A stretch of 64,000 bases of DNA from NCBI GenBank assembly GCA_028690665.1, contig JAQVAV010000007.1:1-64000 (forward strand). Direction: 5' to 3'. The stretch's first letter is position 1; each line of letters opens with the position of its first letter. The position numbers and the translations under genes were made by a program. Below are positions 44,241 through 52,602 of this stretch, piece by piece. Source of the DNA: Paludibacter sp. (GTDB taxonomy: Bacteria; Bacteroidota; Bacteroidia; Bacteroidales; Paludibacteraceae). Below the pieces are notes generated by a model that was not told where the DNA came from, ran no database searches, and saw only the letters and a list, made by a program, of their open reading frames with translations.

Positions 44241-44526
44241 TTTCTTTCAGTTTATTTAGTTTATCAATTACTCTTATGGTAAACTTATCTTTAACATCTA
44301 TAAGCTCCTGAACGCGCCTGAGAGAGTATAACACGGTAGTTCTGTCGCGATGCGTGAGCCGGCCTATGCTTTTTGCCGACAGGCCCTCCTGGCTCATGAC
44401 ATACATCATTATTTGCCTATACCATGTAACAGGAGCCATTTTGCAAGGCTGTATCAGTTCTTCGAAACTATAGCCGCAAGCTTTTTTCATAAACGCCATA
44501 CACGGCGGTATTTTTACAATTTCCAT
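44224..44526 (-). CDS. DnaA domain IV-like DNA-binding protein
   Basis: A 100-residue protein whose C-terminal half (SAKSIGRLTHRDRTTVLYSL) matches the DnaA-box-binding signature of domain IV (G-R-x-x-x-x-R-D-x-T-T-V-L). There is no AAA+ domain. It may bind DnaA boxes to redirect or block host replication initiation during phage replication, but this is inference. It is part of the middle operon below the DGR. Confidence 0.68.
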   Translation of the reverse strand: MEIVKIPPCMAFMKKACGYSFEELIQPCKMAPVTWYRQIMMYVMSQEGLSAKSIGRLTHRDRTTVLYSLRRVQELIDVKDKFTIRVIDKLNKLKENDISY

Positions 44527-44533
44527 ATCTTTT

Positions 44534-45076
44534 TTATTCTATTAATTTTTTCAAATAAGGTTTATATCGGAATGAAGTAAAATGTATACATGCCATTGGT
44601 TCTTTTAAATTGTATTTCCCTTTTTCAAACCATTCCATAAAATCAGACAGCCTTAAACCGTCATTTTCAGCAACTTTATAAAATGGGAAATCATAAAATA
44701 AACCATCATCGCATCGTATAGCCATACCTCTGAAATCATTTTTAAAATCCGGCAAATAAATAGCTTCCTGAATCCCGATAAATGAATTATTATTAAACTG
44801 TGCAACTTCAATTTGCTCATTTCCTTTTACATACCGTCCAAGCGTATGATATCTTATTGAAATTATAGCATTTCCAGCTAATACTTCATCAATACGTTTT
44901 TTCCAAATTTTGTAATTACCCCTAAACGTATGCAATTTTTTGACGCAAACCGGAGCCTCGCAAATAGTTTGTCTTCCTAAAAGTTTTTCTATAAAATAAG
45001 TATGATCACCTTTCCGGCTATGATAAGCCGGAAAGGTGAGACTTATAAAAATTACGTATGTTTTAATTTTTTTCAT
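44534..45076 (-). CDS. Conserved Bacteroidota mobile-element protein, unknown
   Basis: A 180-residue protein containing LTFPAYHSRKGDHTYFIEKL, KLHTFRGNYKIWKKRIDEVL and GNAIISIRYHTLGRY. The pattern recalls proteins common in Bacteroidota phages and mobile elements and has some ASCH/PUA-like features. I cannot assign a reaction. It overlaps the preceding gene by 4 bp. Confidence 0.55.
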   Translation of the reverse strand: MKKIKTYVIFISLTFPAYHSRKGDHTYFIEKLLGRQTICEAPVCVKKLHTFRGNYKIWKKRIDEVLAGNAIISIRYHTLGRYVKGNEQIEVAQFNNNSFIGIQEAIYLPDFKNDFRGMAIRCDDGLFYDFPFYKVAENDGLRLSDFMEWFEKGKYNLKEPMACIHFTSFRYKPYLKKLIE

Positions 45077-45390
45077 GTAAAATAAAATGTTTTACCGCTT
45101 CCACTACCGAAGCGTTGTTGTTTAATAATCGTTGTAAAAGGGAAATCTGTTTTCCTGATCTGATCCAGTGCATTCTTTATCGGCGATGCGTTAGTGAAAA
45201 ACTTACATTCCAGACCTTCATGTTTTATTTTCAATATATACCGGCCATCTCCATGACTTGTTTTTATGTTTGCTTCAAAGTCCAGTACTTCAATTTCGAC
45301 GTTTATCACGTCCTGCACAGAAACAACCGGAACATTGAATACATTTTTGTCTTCTATGGCTTTCACCCCCAAATCAGAGAACTTTTTCAT
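45073..45390 (-). CDS. Small beta-rich phage protein next to the DGR reverse transcriptase
   Basis: A 105-residue protein with alternating beta strands (VINVEIEVLDFEANI, YILKIKHEGLECKFFT) and a C-terminal FPFTTIIKQQ. It looks OB-fold-like. Related-looking proteins are frequent in Bacteroidota mobile elements. Its start lies inside the reverse transcriptase gene (17-bp overlap), so translation is coupled. An accessory role for the DGR is possible but unproven. Confidence 0.5.
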   Translation of the reverse strand: MKKFSDLGVKAIEDKNVFNVPVVSVQDVINVEIEVLDFEANIKTSHGDGRYILKIKHEGLECKFFTNASPIKNALDQIRKTDFPFTTIIKQQRFGSGSGKTFYFT

Positions 45391-46357
45391 TGATAACTTT
45401 TTTAATTAAATGCTTCGAATTACAGTGTTTTGCCCAACCTAACCACGGCGCAATTTGCATACGGTAATTTATAGCATTAATATCTTTTTTATTTAACCTT
45501 GCAGCCTTTCTGCAAAGACTTTTTTTAATCGTTTTACGCATTAATATGTGCGTATGGTATAATTTATATCCTACGAAGTCAATTCCTCGTTTTTCTACCG
45601 GAAAAATCTGAAAATTGCCTTTTAGTTGCAGATTAAGCTCATTTTTTAGATAACTCTCAATATCTTTAAGCAAGTCGTGTAAATAGGGCTTATTTGCAGC
45701 CAATATCACCATATCATCGGCATAGCGATAGTAATATCTTACTTGTTTAATTTCTTTTAACCAGTGATCGAAATAACTCAGATATAGGTTGGCGAAAAAC
45801 TGACTTAAGTAATTTCCAATCGGAACGCCTGGCGCACTATCTATAATCTTGTCGAGAAGATTTAGCAACCGGTTGTCTTTTACTTTTCGCCTTATTATCG
45901 TCTTCAGTATTTCATGATCCACGCTCGGATAAAACTTTTTCACATCCATTTTCAGGCAGTATAAGGTGTTTTCAATGTCGTTTAAATCCCGTTTCAATGC
46001 TTTTACAACGGCATGTATTCCACGTCCTTTAATGCAGCTGTATGTGTGTTGTATAAAAATACTTGTCCATATCGGCTCCATTACATTCATAATAGCATGG
46101 TGAACTACTCTGTCCTTAAATGGAAGTCGGTATATTTCGCGTTCTTTTGGATCGTAAATTGTAAACACACTATACTCCGAAGTTCTGTAAGTTCCCGTTA
46201 TCAATTCGGTCTGTAATTTCCGCATATTATTTTTCAAACACTTTTCAAATAGCCTCACACCATATGTGTGTGATTTACCTTTTCTGGCTTTTTCGTAAGC
46301 ATGAATCAAATTATCTTCGCTACATATCTTATCATATAAATTACCATGTCTTTTCAT
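45374..46357 (-). CDS. DGR reverse transcriptase
   Basis: A 327-residue reverse transcriptase. Catalytic residues are D138 in MDVKKFYPS and YADD (212-215). The motif GVPIGNYLSQFFANLYLSYF (177-196) has the I-G-N-x-x-S-Q form typical of DGR enzymes, unlike the PQG of group II introns. It copies the template RNA with errors at adenines and supplies cDNA to rewrite the variable repeats. I chose ATG 46357; a longer frame from 46405 is possible. The template repeat lies 103 bp upstream. No Avd accessory protein is recognisable nearby. Confidence 0.92.
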   Translation of the reverse strand: MKRHGNLYDKICSEDNLIHAYEKARKGKSHTYGVRLFEKCLKNNMRKLQTELITGTYRTSEYSVFTIYDPKEREIYRLPFKDRVVHHAIMNVMEPIWTSIFIQHTYSCIKGRGIHAVVKALKRDLNDIENTLYCLKMDVKKFYPSVDHEILKTIIRRKVKDNRLLNLLDKIIDSAPGVPIGNYLSQFFANLYLSYFDHWLKEIKQVRYYYRYADDMVILAANKPYLHDLLKDIESYLKNELNLQLKGNFQIFPVEKRGIDFVGYKLYHTHILMRKTIKKSLCRKAARLNKKDINAINYRMQIAPWLGWAKHCNSKHLIKKVINEKVL

Positions 46358-46459
46358 TCCTTTGCTTTTCGTTTGCGAGCGTTCAGTTACCCTACCGGCA
46401 CGCATTAGACTTAGTTATTTTTTGCCAAGTGGCAAGGCCTTTATCTTTGTATATTTTTT

Positions 46460-46540
46460 AGCATAGGTGCGAGGTGTTACCTGCATTCGCATTCGAGTTA
46501 TCGTAATTCGTATCGTTGAAAACGAAGCCCCTGGAAGACA
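46460..46540 (-). repeat. DGR template repeat (TR)
   Basis: An 81-bp non-coding copy of the variable repeats, between the VR1 gene and the reverse transcriptase. It contains 21 adenines on the minus strand. Many sit in AAC/AAT-type codons, which give broad amino-acid diversity without stop codons. VR1 differs from it at 14 positions and VR2 at 19, all at template adenines; the 60 other positions are identical (counted by eye). Confidence 0.95.
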
Positions 46541-46568
46541 ACCTCACAAAGACAAACAGCCTTTTAGT

Positions 46569-46949
46569 TTATTTTAGAATTATCCTTGAATAAATCTCTG
46601 TAAATTGCTTTCCGGCATACTCAGCCATTTCATAAGTAGGAAAGCAAAGGCGCGAGGCGTTACCCGCATACGCAGTCGAGTAAGCGCAATACGCAGCGTA
46701 GAAAACGAAGCCCCCGGAAGACATACGAAACCAAGGAAACCATTTACGTTGGGTATCGTCATTCCAATCGGCTTTCCAGTCACCCACAAGTGCTTGAGTT
46801 ATTACTACCGCTTCATAAACGGCTTTTAAATACTCACGAAGTTCTTTAGGTGCTTCGTTAAAATAAGGAATGGCTGGCATTCCTGTTGTGTTCAAAGCAT
46901 CTTCTACTGTTTTAATGCTTTCCATTAGTTTTACTTCTTGTTTTTCCAT
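46569..46949 (-). CDS. DGR variable protein 1 (C-type-lectin-like)
   Basis: A 126-residue DGR target. A short helical N-terminus (MEKQEVKLMESIKTVEDALN) is followed by a ligand-binding fold with KWFPWFRMSSGGFVF leading into the variable repeat and SRLCF after it, the usual framework of lectin-fold variable proteins. The variable stretch reads YAAYCAYSTAYAGNA. About 25 residues follow the repeat. I chose ATG 46949; upstream sequence in this frame is an antisense-type extension. Similar in its C-terminal 70 residues to variable protein 2. Confidence 0.88.
   Translation of the reverse strand: MEKQEVKLMESIKTVEDALNTTGMPAIPYFNEAPKELREYLKAVYEAVVITQALVGDWKADWNDDTQRKWFPWFRMSSGGFVFYAAYCAYSTAYAGNASRLCFPTYEMAEYAGKQFTEIYSRIILK
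46643..46723 (-). repeat. DGR variable repeat VR1
   Basis: 81 bp, colinear with the TR without gaps. 14 substitutions, all at template adenines (for example AAC to TAC, GAT to GCT, ACG to GCG). Encodes the variable face of the protein at 46569-46949. Confidence 0.95.
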
Positions 46950-46980
46950 GTGTGAAATTGTTTTTAATGCCTTTCGGCGG

Positions 46981-47460
46981 TTATTGATAATAAAGAATGT
47001 AATCTGAGTATAATTTAGTGAACTGTTTGCCCGCATATTCAGCAAGTTCTTTATTTTTAAAGCAAAGGCGCGAGGCGTAACCCGCACCCGCACACGAGAG
47101 ACCGAAATCCGCACCGCCGAAAACGAAGCCCCCGGAAGACATACGAAACCAAGGAAACCATTTACGTTGACTACTGTCGTTCCAATCAGGTTTCCAACCT
47201 TCGTTTAATGCTTTAGTAATAGTTTTAATTTTACGTAGTAAAATTTCGTCGATAGATAATAATGGATTTATAAGTTTGTTTTCATCAATATGCTGTTCGC
47301 CAATTTCCATACATGCATCTTCATATGTTTTAATACGATCAGTTATTTCACCGGAAAAGAATTCTTTGCCAAAAGTATCCTCCAATATTTCTTTGATTTC
47401 AGGAGATGCCGATTTATACCGACTACGAGCTTTTTGCTCATCAATTAAAAGTTGTTTCAT
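46981..47460 (-). CDS. DGR variable protein 2 (C-type-lectin-like)
   Basis: A 159-residue DGR target with a longer helical N-terminal part (about 1-85, MKQLLIDEQKARSRYKSASP) and the same C-terminal fold: RKWFPWFRMSSGGFVF, a variable stretch GGADFGLSCAGAGYA, then SRLCF. It precedes variable protein 1, the TR and the reverse transcriptase on the same strand, so all are probably one transcript. Neither target is located in the tail operon, so how the variants reach the virion or cell surface is unclear. Confidence 0.88.
   Translation of the reverse strand: MKQLLIDEQKARSRYKSASPEIKEILEDTFGKEFFSGEITDRIKTYEDACMEIGEQHIDENKLINPLLSIDEILLRKIKTITKALNEGWKPDWNDSSQRKWFPWFRMSSGGFVFGGADFGLSCAGAGYASRLCFKNKELAEYAGKQFTKLYSDYILYYQ
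47061..47141 (-). repeat. DGR variable repeat VR2
   Basis: 81 bp, colinear with the TR. 19 of 21 template adenines are substituted and no other position differs. It is more diverged from the TR than VR1, indicating independent diversification of the two targets. Confidence 0.95.
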
Positions 47461-47522
47461 AAGTTTTTATTTTTTTAAAATTAATAATTAATCCTTCCAT
47501 CGCCATGGTTGCGGATTTGCAT

Positions 47523-47548
47523 CTATGCAGGCGGTCAAACCTGCATAG
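47523..47548 (-). other. Hairpin upstream of the DGR cassette
   Basis: Perfect 9-bp arms CTATGCAGG/CCTGCATAG with an 8-nt loop, 63 bp before the VR2 gene start. No T-run follows on the minus strand, so it is more likely a leader structure than a terminator. Confidence 0.4.
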
Positions 47549-47551
47549 CTT

Positions 47552-47734
47552 TTAAAATAAAGTTGGATGTTGAGTATAAATTGTATTTTTTAACCTATTC
47601 AGCCATTCAATAGCCCACTTACGATCACGTTCAATTTTGTTGCTTTCAAGAGCATAATTATCTTTTCTTACAACTGCGTTTAAATGTTTTTGAGATGTAA
47701 TTATTTTTGTCATTATGTTAGTTAACTGGTGCAT
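47552..47734 (-). CDS. Small early phage protein
   Basis: A 60-residue (53 from the methionine at 47713) basic helical protein ending NRLKNTIYTQHPTLF. It sits between the DGR and the MuB-side early genes. No recognised domain. Confidence 0.4.
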   Translation of the reverse strand: MHQLTNIMTKIITSQKHLNAVVRKDNYALESNKIERDRKWAIEWLNRLKNTIYTQHPTLF

Positions 47735-47737
47735 TTT

Positions 47738-47923
47738 TTAGTTATCCGGATGCTTCATTATCTTTGTTATCGCACTGCTCGAAACGCCCCATTTTGCTAT
47801 CACTTCAGTTTCAATTACATCATATCTAAAACCTTCGCTCCAGCGTTTATTGAAATACTTTCGTATTTCATTATCGCGATTCTTTTTTCCTTCGATAACT
47901 CGCTTGTCTTTGATTATCGGCAT
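47738..47923 (-). CDS. Small early phage protein, possible HTH
   Basis: A 61-residue basic protein. The C-terminal half (DVIETEVIAKWGVSSSAITK) has a helix-turn-helix-like spacing, so DNA binding is possible. Located in the early operon, 16 bp after the next gene upstream. Function unknown. Confidence 0.45.
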   Translation of the reverse strand: MPIIKDKRVIEGKKNRDNEIRKYFNKRWSEGFRYDVIETEVIAKWGVSSSAITKIMKHPDN

Positions 47924-47939
47924 ACGGGTAATTTTTTTG

Positions 47940-48200
47940 TTATTTTTTACATTTCCATTTCTTTACTATCGCTATTTTCTCCTGAAGCTCCGATTTCGAC
48001 ATTTCGCCTATTTCTTTTCCCCAGTGCTCTTTGCAGTAGTTGTTTATAATATGATAATTAGGTTTCTTTGTATTGTTTTCTTTTCTGAATTCTACGTATT
48101 TGCTTTCGGCAAATGAGAACCATAATTTCCAACGCATTCGCTGCATTGCAGCTTCAAGTAGTTCATTGGATTTTTGAGGAGTTACTTTTATTGAATTCAT
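47940..48200 (-). CDS. Small early phage protein (GemA/gp16 position)
   Basis: An 86-residue protein with a charged helical C-terminus (GKEIGEMSKSELQEKIAIVK), weakly reminiscent of the GemA/DUF1018 regulators encoded downstream of MuB in Mu-like phages. The match is by pattern and place only. Confidence 0.4.
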   Translation of the reverse strand: MNSIKVTPQKSNELLEAAMQRMRWKLWFSFAESKYVEFRKENNTKKPNYHIINNYCKEHWGKEIGEMSKSELQEKIAIVKKWKCKK

Positions 48201-48209
48201 AATATTACT

Positions 48210-49178
48210 TTATAAAAGTTCAAATTCTTCCGGAGTAATACGACTTAAATCAATGCCCATGCGCTCTGCTCTTTTAACTGATTTATCGGCTTCATCATAG
48301 TTCCACCAACGATTTGCCGCCAATTTCTGTACATTTATATTTGTAATGCCTTTTGAAGCACAAAATTCAATAATATCGTCAGTACTTATATTATCGATTC
48401 GAAAAACAGATATACGGCGTGCAAATGTGGTATATATGTTGTTGTTTTCGCGTGTAGGATACCATTTATAATTAAATACTCCATTATTTTCGTAAGTTCT
48501 GCATTCCAATCCGGATATTTTACCTATTCTGTTCATAACACCTGTTATACCAACTATCACAATACCCAAAAGTCCTTCTGTAGCAGTTCGCAAATTCTTC
48601 ATGTCTTTGAAGAAAGAATTGCGAGCTACTTCACTTTCGTCCACAATTATCAGCGGATTGCTATCGGCTTTTTCCTCAACCATTGCAATTATTTTATCCA
48701 TAAGGTAAGAAGTAGAGAAACGAATGCGCTTGCGATCAAGCTTCACACTCATTTCTGTAGCTACTTGTAAAAGAAATCTATTCCATGTCATCTCTTTTCT
48801 GTCAATCTTAACATAATAACAGCTTTCGTTTTCTTCAGCGAATTTTTTAAAAACGATCGACTTCCCGACACCTGTATTACCAACAACGAGACGCATATCG
48901 CCCATTTTTTTACCAGATGTAGCAACATTCCACATCTTATTCATTTGCCTCGTATATACGAGTTCATCTTCACCCATATAGTCACTCAAACTATCATAAA
49001 TGACATTAAGCAACTTATCGCTAAATGTTTTTTTATCCCGTAGCAGTTCCGAAATAGTACCTTCCGAACGTCCCGTTATGCGTGCAATTTCGGCAGGTTT
49101 CAGGCTCTTTTTTTCCATTAAGCTTTTCAGCTTATCGCGCAACGATGCCTGTTTTGCGCTAATTTGAATTTGTGTCAT
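48210..49178 (-). CDS. MuB-like transposition target ATPase
   Basis: A 322-residue AAA+ ATPase. An N-terminal Cro-like helix-turn-helix (about 25-62, KPAEIARITGRSEGTISELL) precedes Walker A GNTGVGKS (100-107) and Walker B LIIVDES (177-182). In Mu, MuB coats target DNA, activates MuA and gives target immunity. It directly follows the transposase gene (13-bp gap), the conserved A-B order. Confidence 0.88.
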   Translation of the reverse strand: MTQIQISAKQASLRDKLKSLMEKKSLKPAEIARITGRSEGTISELLRDKKTFSDKLLNVIYDSLSDYMGEDELVYTRQMNKMWNVATSGKKMGDMRLVVGNTGVGKSIVFKKFAEENESCYYVKIDRKEMTWNRFLLQVATEMSVKLDRKRIRFSTSYLMDKIIAMVEEKADSNPLIIVDESEVARNSFFKDMKNLRTATEGLLGIVIVGITGVMNRIGKISGLECRTYENNGVFNYKWYPTRENNNIYTTFARRISVFRIDNISTDDIIEFCASKGITNINVQKLAANRWWNYDEADKSVKRAERMGIDLSRITPEEFELL

Positions 49179-49191
49179 AGGTGATAATTTA

Positions 49192-51426
49192 TTAGTTAGT
49201 TGTTTTTATTTCTATTTTGTGGATTTCTCCAGTATCAGGATCAACATATTCCCGGTATTTTTTCGCTTCGCAAAATTTCTTCGCAGCGTCCGTAAATCCT
49301 TCGTATCTTTCGGCTTTGGCGGTTTGTTCATCTTCAAGTAATGCTGATTTATCATACCGTCCTACAACTTTGTGCTCATTTTCCATTGCTTGACTCATTG
49401 GGCGACGTTTGCCGGTTAGCATCTCGTTACCCATTGCTTCTATACGTTCAAAATCCGGGTGTCGTTCAATGCTGTTTTTTATGCCGGCATTAATCTCTTT
49501 AGCCTTTTGCTCAACCCTATACTGAAGTGCCATAAAGTTATTTAGCGTTGCTTTCTGATCAGCCGTTTCAGCTATATATGCTGTGTTCGTTTTAAGCCCC
49601 CATACTCCGAGATAAGTACCATCATGCGCATATACCGGGGCAGGTTCTCCACCGTTTAGGATATATATTTTCATCTTGTTAGCCGTTACCGAATCAAGCG
49701 GTATATAAGTGAATATCTTTTCAGCCATTTCACGCTGTTCCTGCGTATCTATACTGGGGAAATAAGTGTAAGCCTTTGTTTTATGCTCAATGTCAATGCC
49801 GTTAATGGTCAATTTCTTTTCGTGAAGAGTTCCACACAACACACACAACTGGCTATAAGTAAGTTTTGGCACATAGCTTTCTTTTTCTTCCCACAACTCG
49901 AAAGGAGTTTTATTACAAGGCTTCTTTTCAAGCGTTTCAATCACGCGCTCATTCCATGCCTTCATCCCTTCACCTTTTGCCCATTCCATTGCAATTGCAG
50001 CACTACGGGCGTGTTGTTTACCAATGTTTTCGCGCTTTTCCGATGCTCTTGATTTAGGACTCAATGCAGTACGATTCTGACCACTATACCCTTTAAGGAA
50101 GCGTGTAATGTCATTATCAAACATGTTGAACATAGATTCAATTGTCTTTGCTCTCGCATTACCGGTAATGGATGGATAAAGCTTCACTTCATTATCTTCA
50201 CACCAACGCTCCAACTCCTTCCATGACGGCCCGCGGTCGCATTGAATTATAGCTGGTTTGTAACCGGTTTCACGAATACCCATAATGATAGCTTCTTTCA
50301 CAGCATAGAATGGTTCTTTTACACCTATAAGTGTCGAAACTCCAACCATTCGAAGTGTAGCAACATCAGCAACTTTAATCGCATATATATGCTGTCTTAT
50401 AGTACCTTTTGCCTCTACATTTTCATTTTGTGCAGTACCGTCGATCACCCATACATGATTTTTCTTTTCAGGTAAATCACGACTTACAGCAGGTACACAA
50501 TTAGCTCTGTAGGTTATATTATCAGTTTTTTCATGAGTATTGGCATTTTTAAGAGGTGCAAGCAACTGATATAGACGGGCTTCTGATGGTGGATTGAAAT
50601 CACCTTTTTCATCCAACCACCATCCGCTTTGTTTTCCCCATTCAACCCACTTACGATGTAATGTTGGCACACTCTGGTTAGTGCCGTTAATGTGCCAGTA
50701 GGCTACAATATTAAATTGTACAGGAGTAATCTTTCCGGCATTACTATTATTCCGCCTCTTTACCTGAATAATATCCTGAGGTCTTTTACCAGATTCCAGC
50801 GATGAAGTTATATCATCAATCCACTTATTAAATCTGGTCTCTGATTTAGGAATTTTTACTTCAAGTGTTATATTACTAAGCGATGTAAGCAAGTTCATTC
50901 TAAAGCTTCGCAGCAGTATTTCGCAGCGCTTCGCATCTGCTTCGCTGCTTTTTATATTTTTCGAAAAATCTGCCACCCATTGAACTAAGGCACATTGCTT
51001 CGCATAACCTTTTACCGAATTTGAATGCAATCCAAGTTCAAGATAGTACCCCGTATAAACAGTATAGTGAGTATTCATATACATCTCTATTTCTGAACGG
51101 ATAAACGGTTCATTTATATGTAGCGATTCTGCTGTAAACTCAACGGCTATAGGAACACAATCCTCGCCATTTTCACGCAAGTCACTTAACAGGTGTTTGT
51201 ATTCCCTGGTTATATCTGCAAAACGATCCAACACTTTATCCCGGCTTACACGCGTAAGGCTGTCAACAAATACCCATTTAATTCCATCAATCTTCACATC
51301 TTCCAACCGGCCTTTTGCTTTTTGAACTCTATAAGATCTATTTGTGAATATTTTTTTTTGAAGTAATGCTTCTTGATTAATCATCAGTCTTCCGGATGTA
51401 TCAACATAAAGTGTTTGCATATTCAA
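49192..51426 (-). CDS. MuA-like DDE transposase
   Basis: A 744-residue transposase. The catalytic triad is D329 (VWVIDGTAQ), D397 (IIQCDRGPSW) and E430 (AKTIESMF), followed by a Mu-type C-terminal beta domain with VWGLKTNTAYI and a tail for MuB/ClpX contact. It cuts and joins the phage ends for lysogenic insertion and replicative transposition. N-terminal end-binding domains (about 1-200) are not closely Mu-like, as usual in Bacteroidota phages. Confidence 0.92.
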   Translation of the reverse strand: MNMQTLYVDTSGRLMINQEALLQKKIFTNRSYRVQKAKGRLEDVKIDGIKWVFVDSLTRVSRDKVLDRFADITREYKHLLSDLRENGEDCVPIAVEFTAESLHINEPFIRSEIEMYMNTHYTVYTGYYLELGLHSNSVKGYAKQCALVQWVADFSKNIKSSEADAKRCEILLRSFRMNLLTSLSNITLEVKIPKSETRFNKWIDDITSSLESGKRPQDIIQVKRRNNSNAGKITPVQFNIVAYWHINGTNQSVPTLHRKWVEWGKQSGWWLDEKGDFNPPSEARLYQLLAPLKNANTHEKTDNITYRANCVPAVSRDLPEKKNHVWVIDGTAQNENVEAKGTIRQHIYAIKVADVATLRMVGVSTLIGVKEPFYAVKEAIIMGIRETGYKPAIIQCDRGPSWKELERWCEDNEVKLYPSITGNARAKTIESMFNMFDNDITRFLKGYSGQNRTALSPKSRASEKRENIGKQHARSAAIAMEWAKGEGMKAWNERVIETLEKKPCNKTPFELWEEKESYVPKLTYSQLCVLCGTLHEKKLTINGIDIEHKTKAYTYFPSIDTQEQREMAEKIFTYIPLDSVTANKMKIYILNGGEPAPVYAHDGTYLGVWGLKTNTAYIAETADQKATLNNFMALQYRVEQKAKEINAGIKNSIERHPDFERIEAMGNEMLTGKRRPMSQAMENEHKVVGRYDKSALLEDEQTAKAERYEGFTDAAKKFCEAKKYREYVDPDTGEIHKIEIKTTN

Positions 51427-51482
51427 TTTATATTTTTTTGAACCCTACCGGGGAAACGATCCCCGGTTAATTCCAAATAGGG

Positions 51483-51761
51483 CTAATCAATTAAAGCGAT
51501 TTTAATGTCCGTAAAAGTCATGGAAACACAGTTTATTTTAAGTTCATCAGGCATTATTCCGAGTAATGTTTCATTAAGTTGCTGACTTATAACTTCATCT
51601 ACCTGATCTATCTCTACAATCTTATTTTCATTGTCAATATTTCCGAGACTTAATACTTCATACATCTCGTCACTTGTCATTTCCATCTCCTTGCATTGCT
51701 TTATTTCCGTTTCTACCACAGCGTTAAAGCTTATTACTACTTTGTTATTATCTGATATCAT
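51483..51761 (-). CDS. Acidic early phage protein
   Basis: A 92-residue acidic protein (SFNAVVETEIKQCKEMEMTS then DEMYEVLSLG), overlapping the DUF3164-like gene by 4 bp. No recognised domain. Expressed in the early operon just before the transposase. Confidence 0.5.
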   Translation of the reverse strand: MISDNNKVVISFNAVVETEIKQCKEMEMTSDEMYEVLSLGNIDNENKIVEIDQVDEVISQQLNETLLGIMPDELKINCVSMTFTDIKIALID

Positions 51762-52414
51762 AGACTTGATATATTAAGAGGTATAGGTTCCCATTTTTGC
51801 GAAATATCTGATCGGCGGTAAAATTCCAGCCTCATTTTACTATCTATTGGCTTAAAACTCTCTTTAAATAGCCTGATAGCTTCGACCCAACGAGGATCAT
51901 CATACAAATGCTCTTTCGCATATAGACTTTGCATGCGAGACAGTTCAAATTTTCCTTCCTTATTTTTCTCTATTAGAGCCATTACAAGCTCATACGACTG
52001 AACATCACGTTTTTTCACAAAGTCCTTCAAAAAATCCTTCAGTAAATCTTCAGCTTTAGCCGAACGCTCATCCCAGTCACACAATGTTGCATATCTGTAA
52101 ACTACTTTATATTGCCCATCGTCTGTTTTAAGCGTAAATCCGCCTTTAGAATTAGATCGGATGGCACCGTAGTCATTCAGAGTCTTACGCATTTCTTCAA
52201 GAATTGTAGTCGAGTTTTGAAAAAATGTACTCAATATTGAATTAAGCTTTAAAGCTTTGCGAACCAATCGCGAAGTATTTACCTCCACGTATTTTTCGTA
52301 TTCCGCACGCTTACGGTTATTTTCTGCAATCTCTTCTTTTCGACGATCTGCCAAATAAGCTTGCAGCTCTTCGGTTGTCATCTGATCAACCGTTTTAGAT
52401 GTTGTTGTTTCCAT
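51758..52414 (-). CDS. DUF3164-like early protein
   Basis: A 218-residue protein matching DUF3164, widespread in the early region of Mu-like phages. Signature-like segments are LNDYGAIRSNSKGGFTLKTD, YKVVYRYATLCDWDERSAKA and SYELVMALIEKNKEGKFELS. The fold is mainly helical. Function unknown, though its conserved early position suggests a role in replication or host takeover. Confidence 0.8.
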   Translation of the reverse strand: METTTSKTVDQMTTEELQAYLADRRKEEIAENNRKRAEYEKYVEVNTSRLVRKALKLNSILSTFFQNSTTILEEMRKTLNDYGAIRSNSKGGFTLKTDDGQYKVVYRYATLCDWDERSAKAEDLLKDFLKDFVKKRDVQSYELVMALIEKNKEGKFELSRMQSLYAKEHLYDDPRWVEAIRLFKESFKPIDSKMRLEFYRRSDISQKWEPIPLNISSL

Positions 52415-52415
52415 T

Positions 52416-52601
52416 TTATAATTCTTGAATTAAATTAATTACTGCTGTTTTAGTCAATGATCTCTTAACTCCTTTGTATCTTCCTGTTTCAGCCACGAAT
52501 GAATAATTCCCTTTCGTTGTATTACCTACATAAATAACTTTTATATTATCTATCCCTGTGTACATATAAGTTGTATCCTTTTGCAATTGTGTTGGTAGCA
52601 T
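52416..52601 (-). CDS. Small early phage protein
   Basis: A 61-residue beta-rich protein (MYTGIDNIKVIYVGNTTKGN). It sits 1 bp from both neighbours in the early operon. No recognised domain. Confidence 0.45.
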   Translation of the reverse strand: MLPTQLQKDTTYMYTGIDNIKVIYVGNTTKGNYSFVAETGRYKGVKRSLTKTAVINLIQEL

Positions 52602-52602
52602 A

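Noticed and set aside
45073-45390. The small gene after the reverse transcriptase as the DGR accessory protein Avd
   Set aside because: It looks beta-rich, whereas Avd is a four-helix bundle; only its coupling to the RT gene is suggestive.
45374-46357. Reverse transcriptase as a group II intron or retron enzyme
   Set aside because: No maturase domain, intron RNA or retron msr-msd was seen, and the IGNxxSQ motif plus an adjacent TR/VR system fits a DGR.
46981-47114. The longer start of the VR1 frame beginning at 47114
   Set aside because: That extension would read through the 3' end of the VR2 gene in another frame; ATG 46949 gives a normal protein.
46569-47460. VR1 and VR2 genes as a simple tandem duplication that drifted
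   Set aside because: Their differences from the TR are confined to template adenines, and the other 60 positions are identical; random drift would not respect that.
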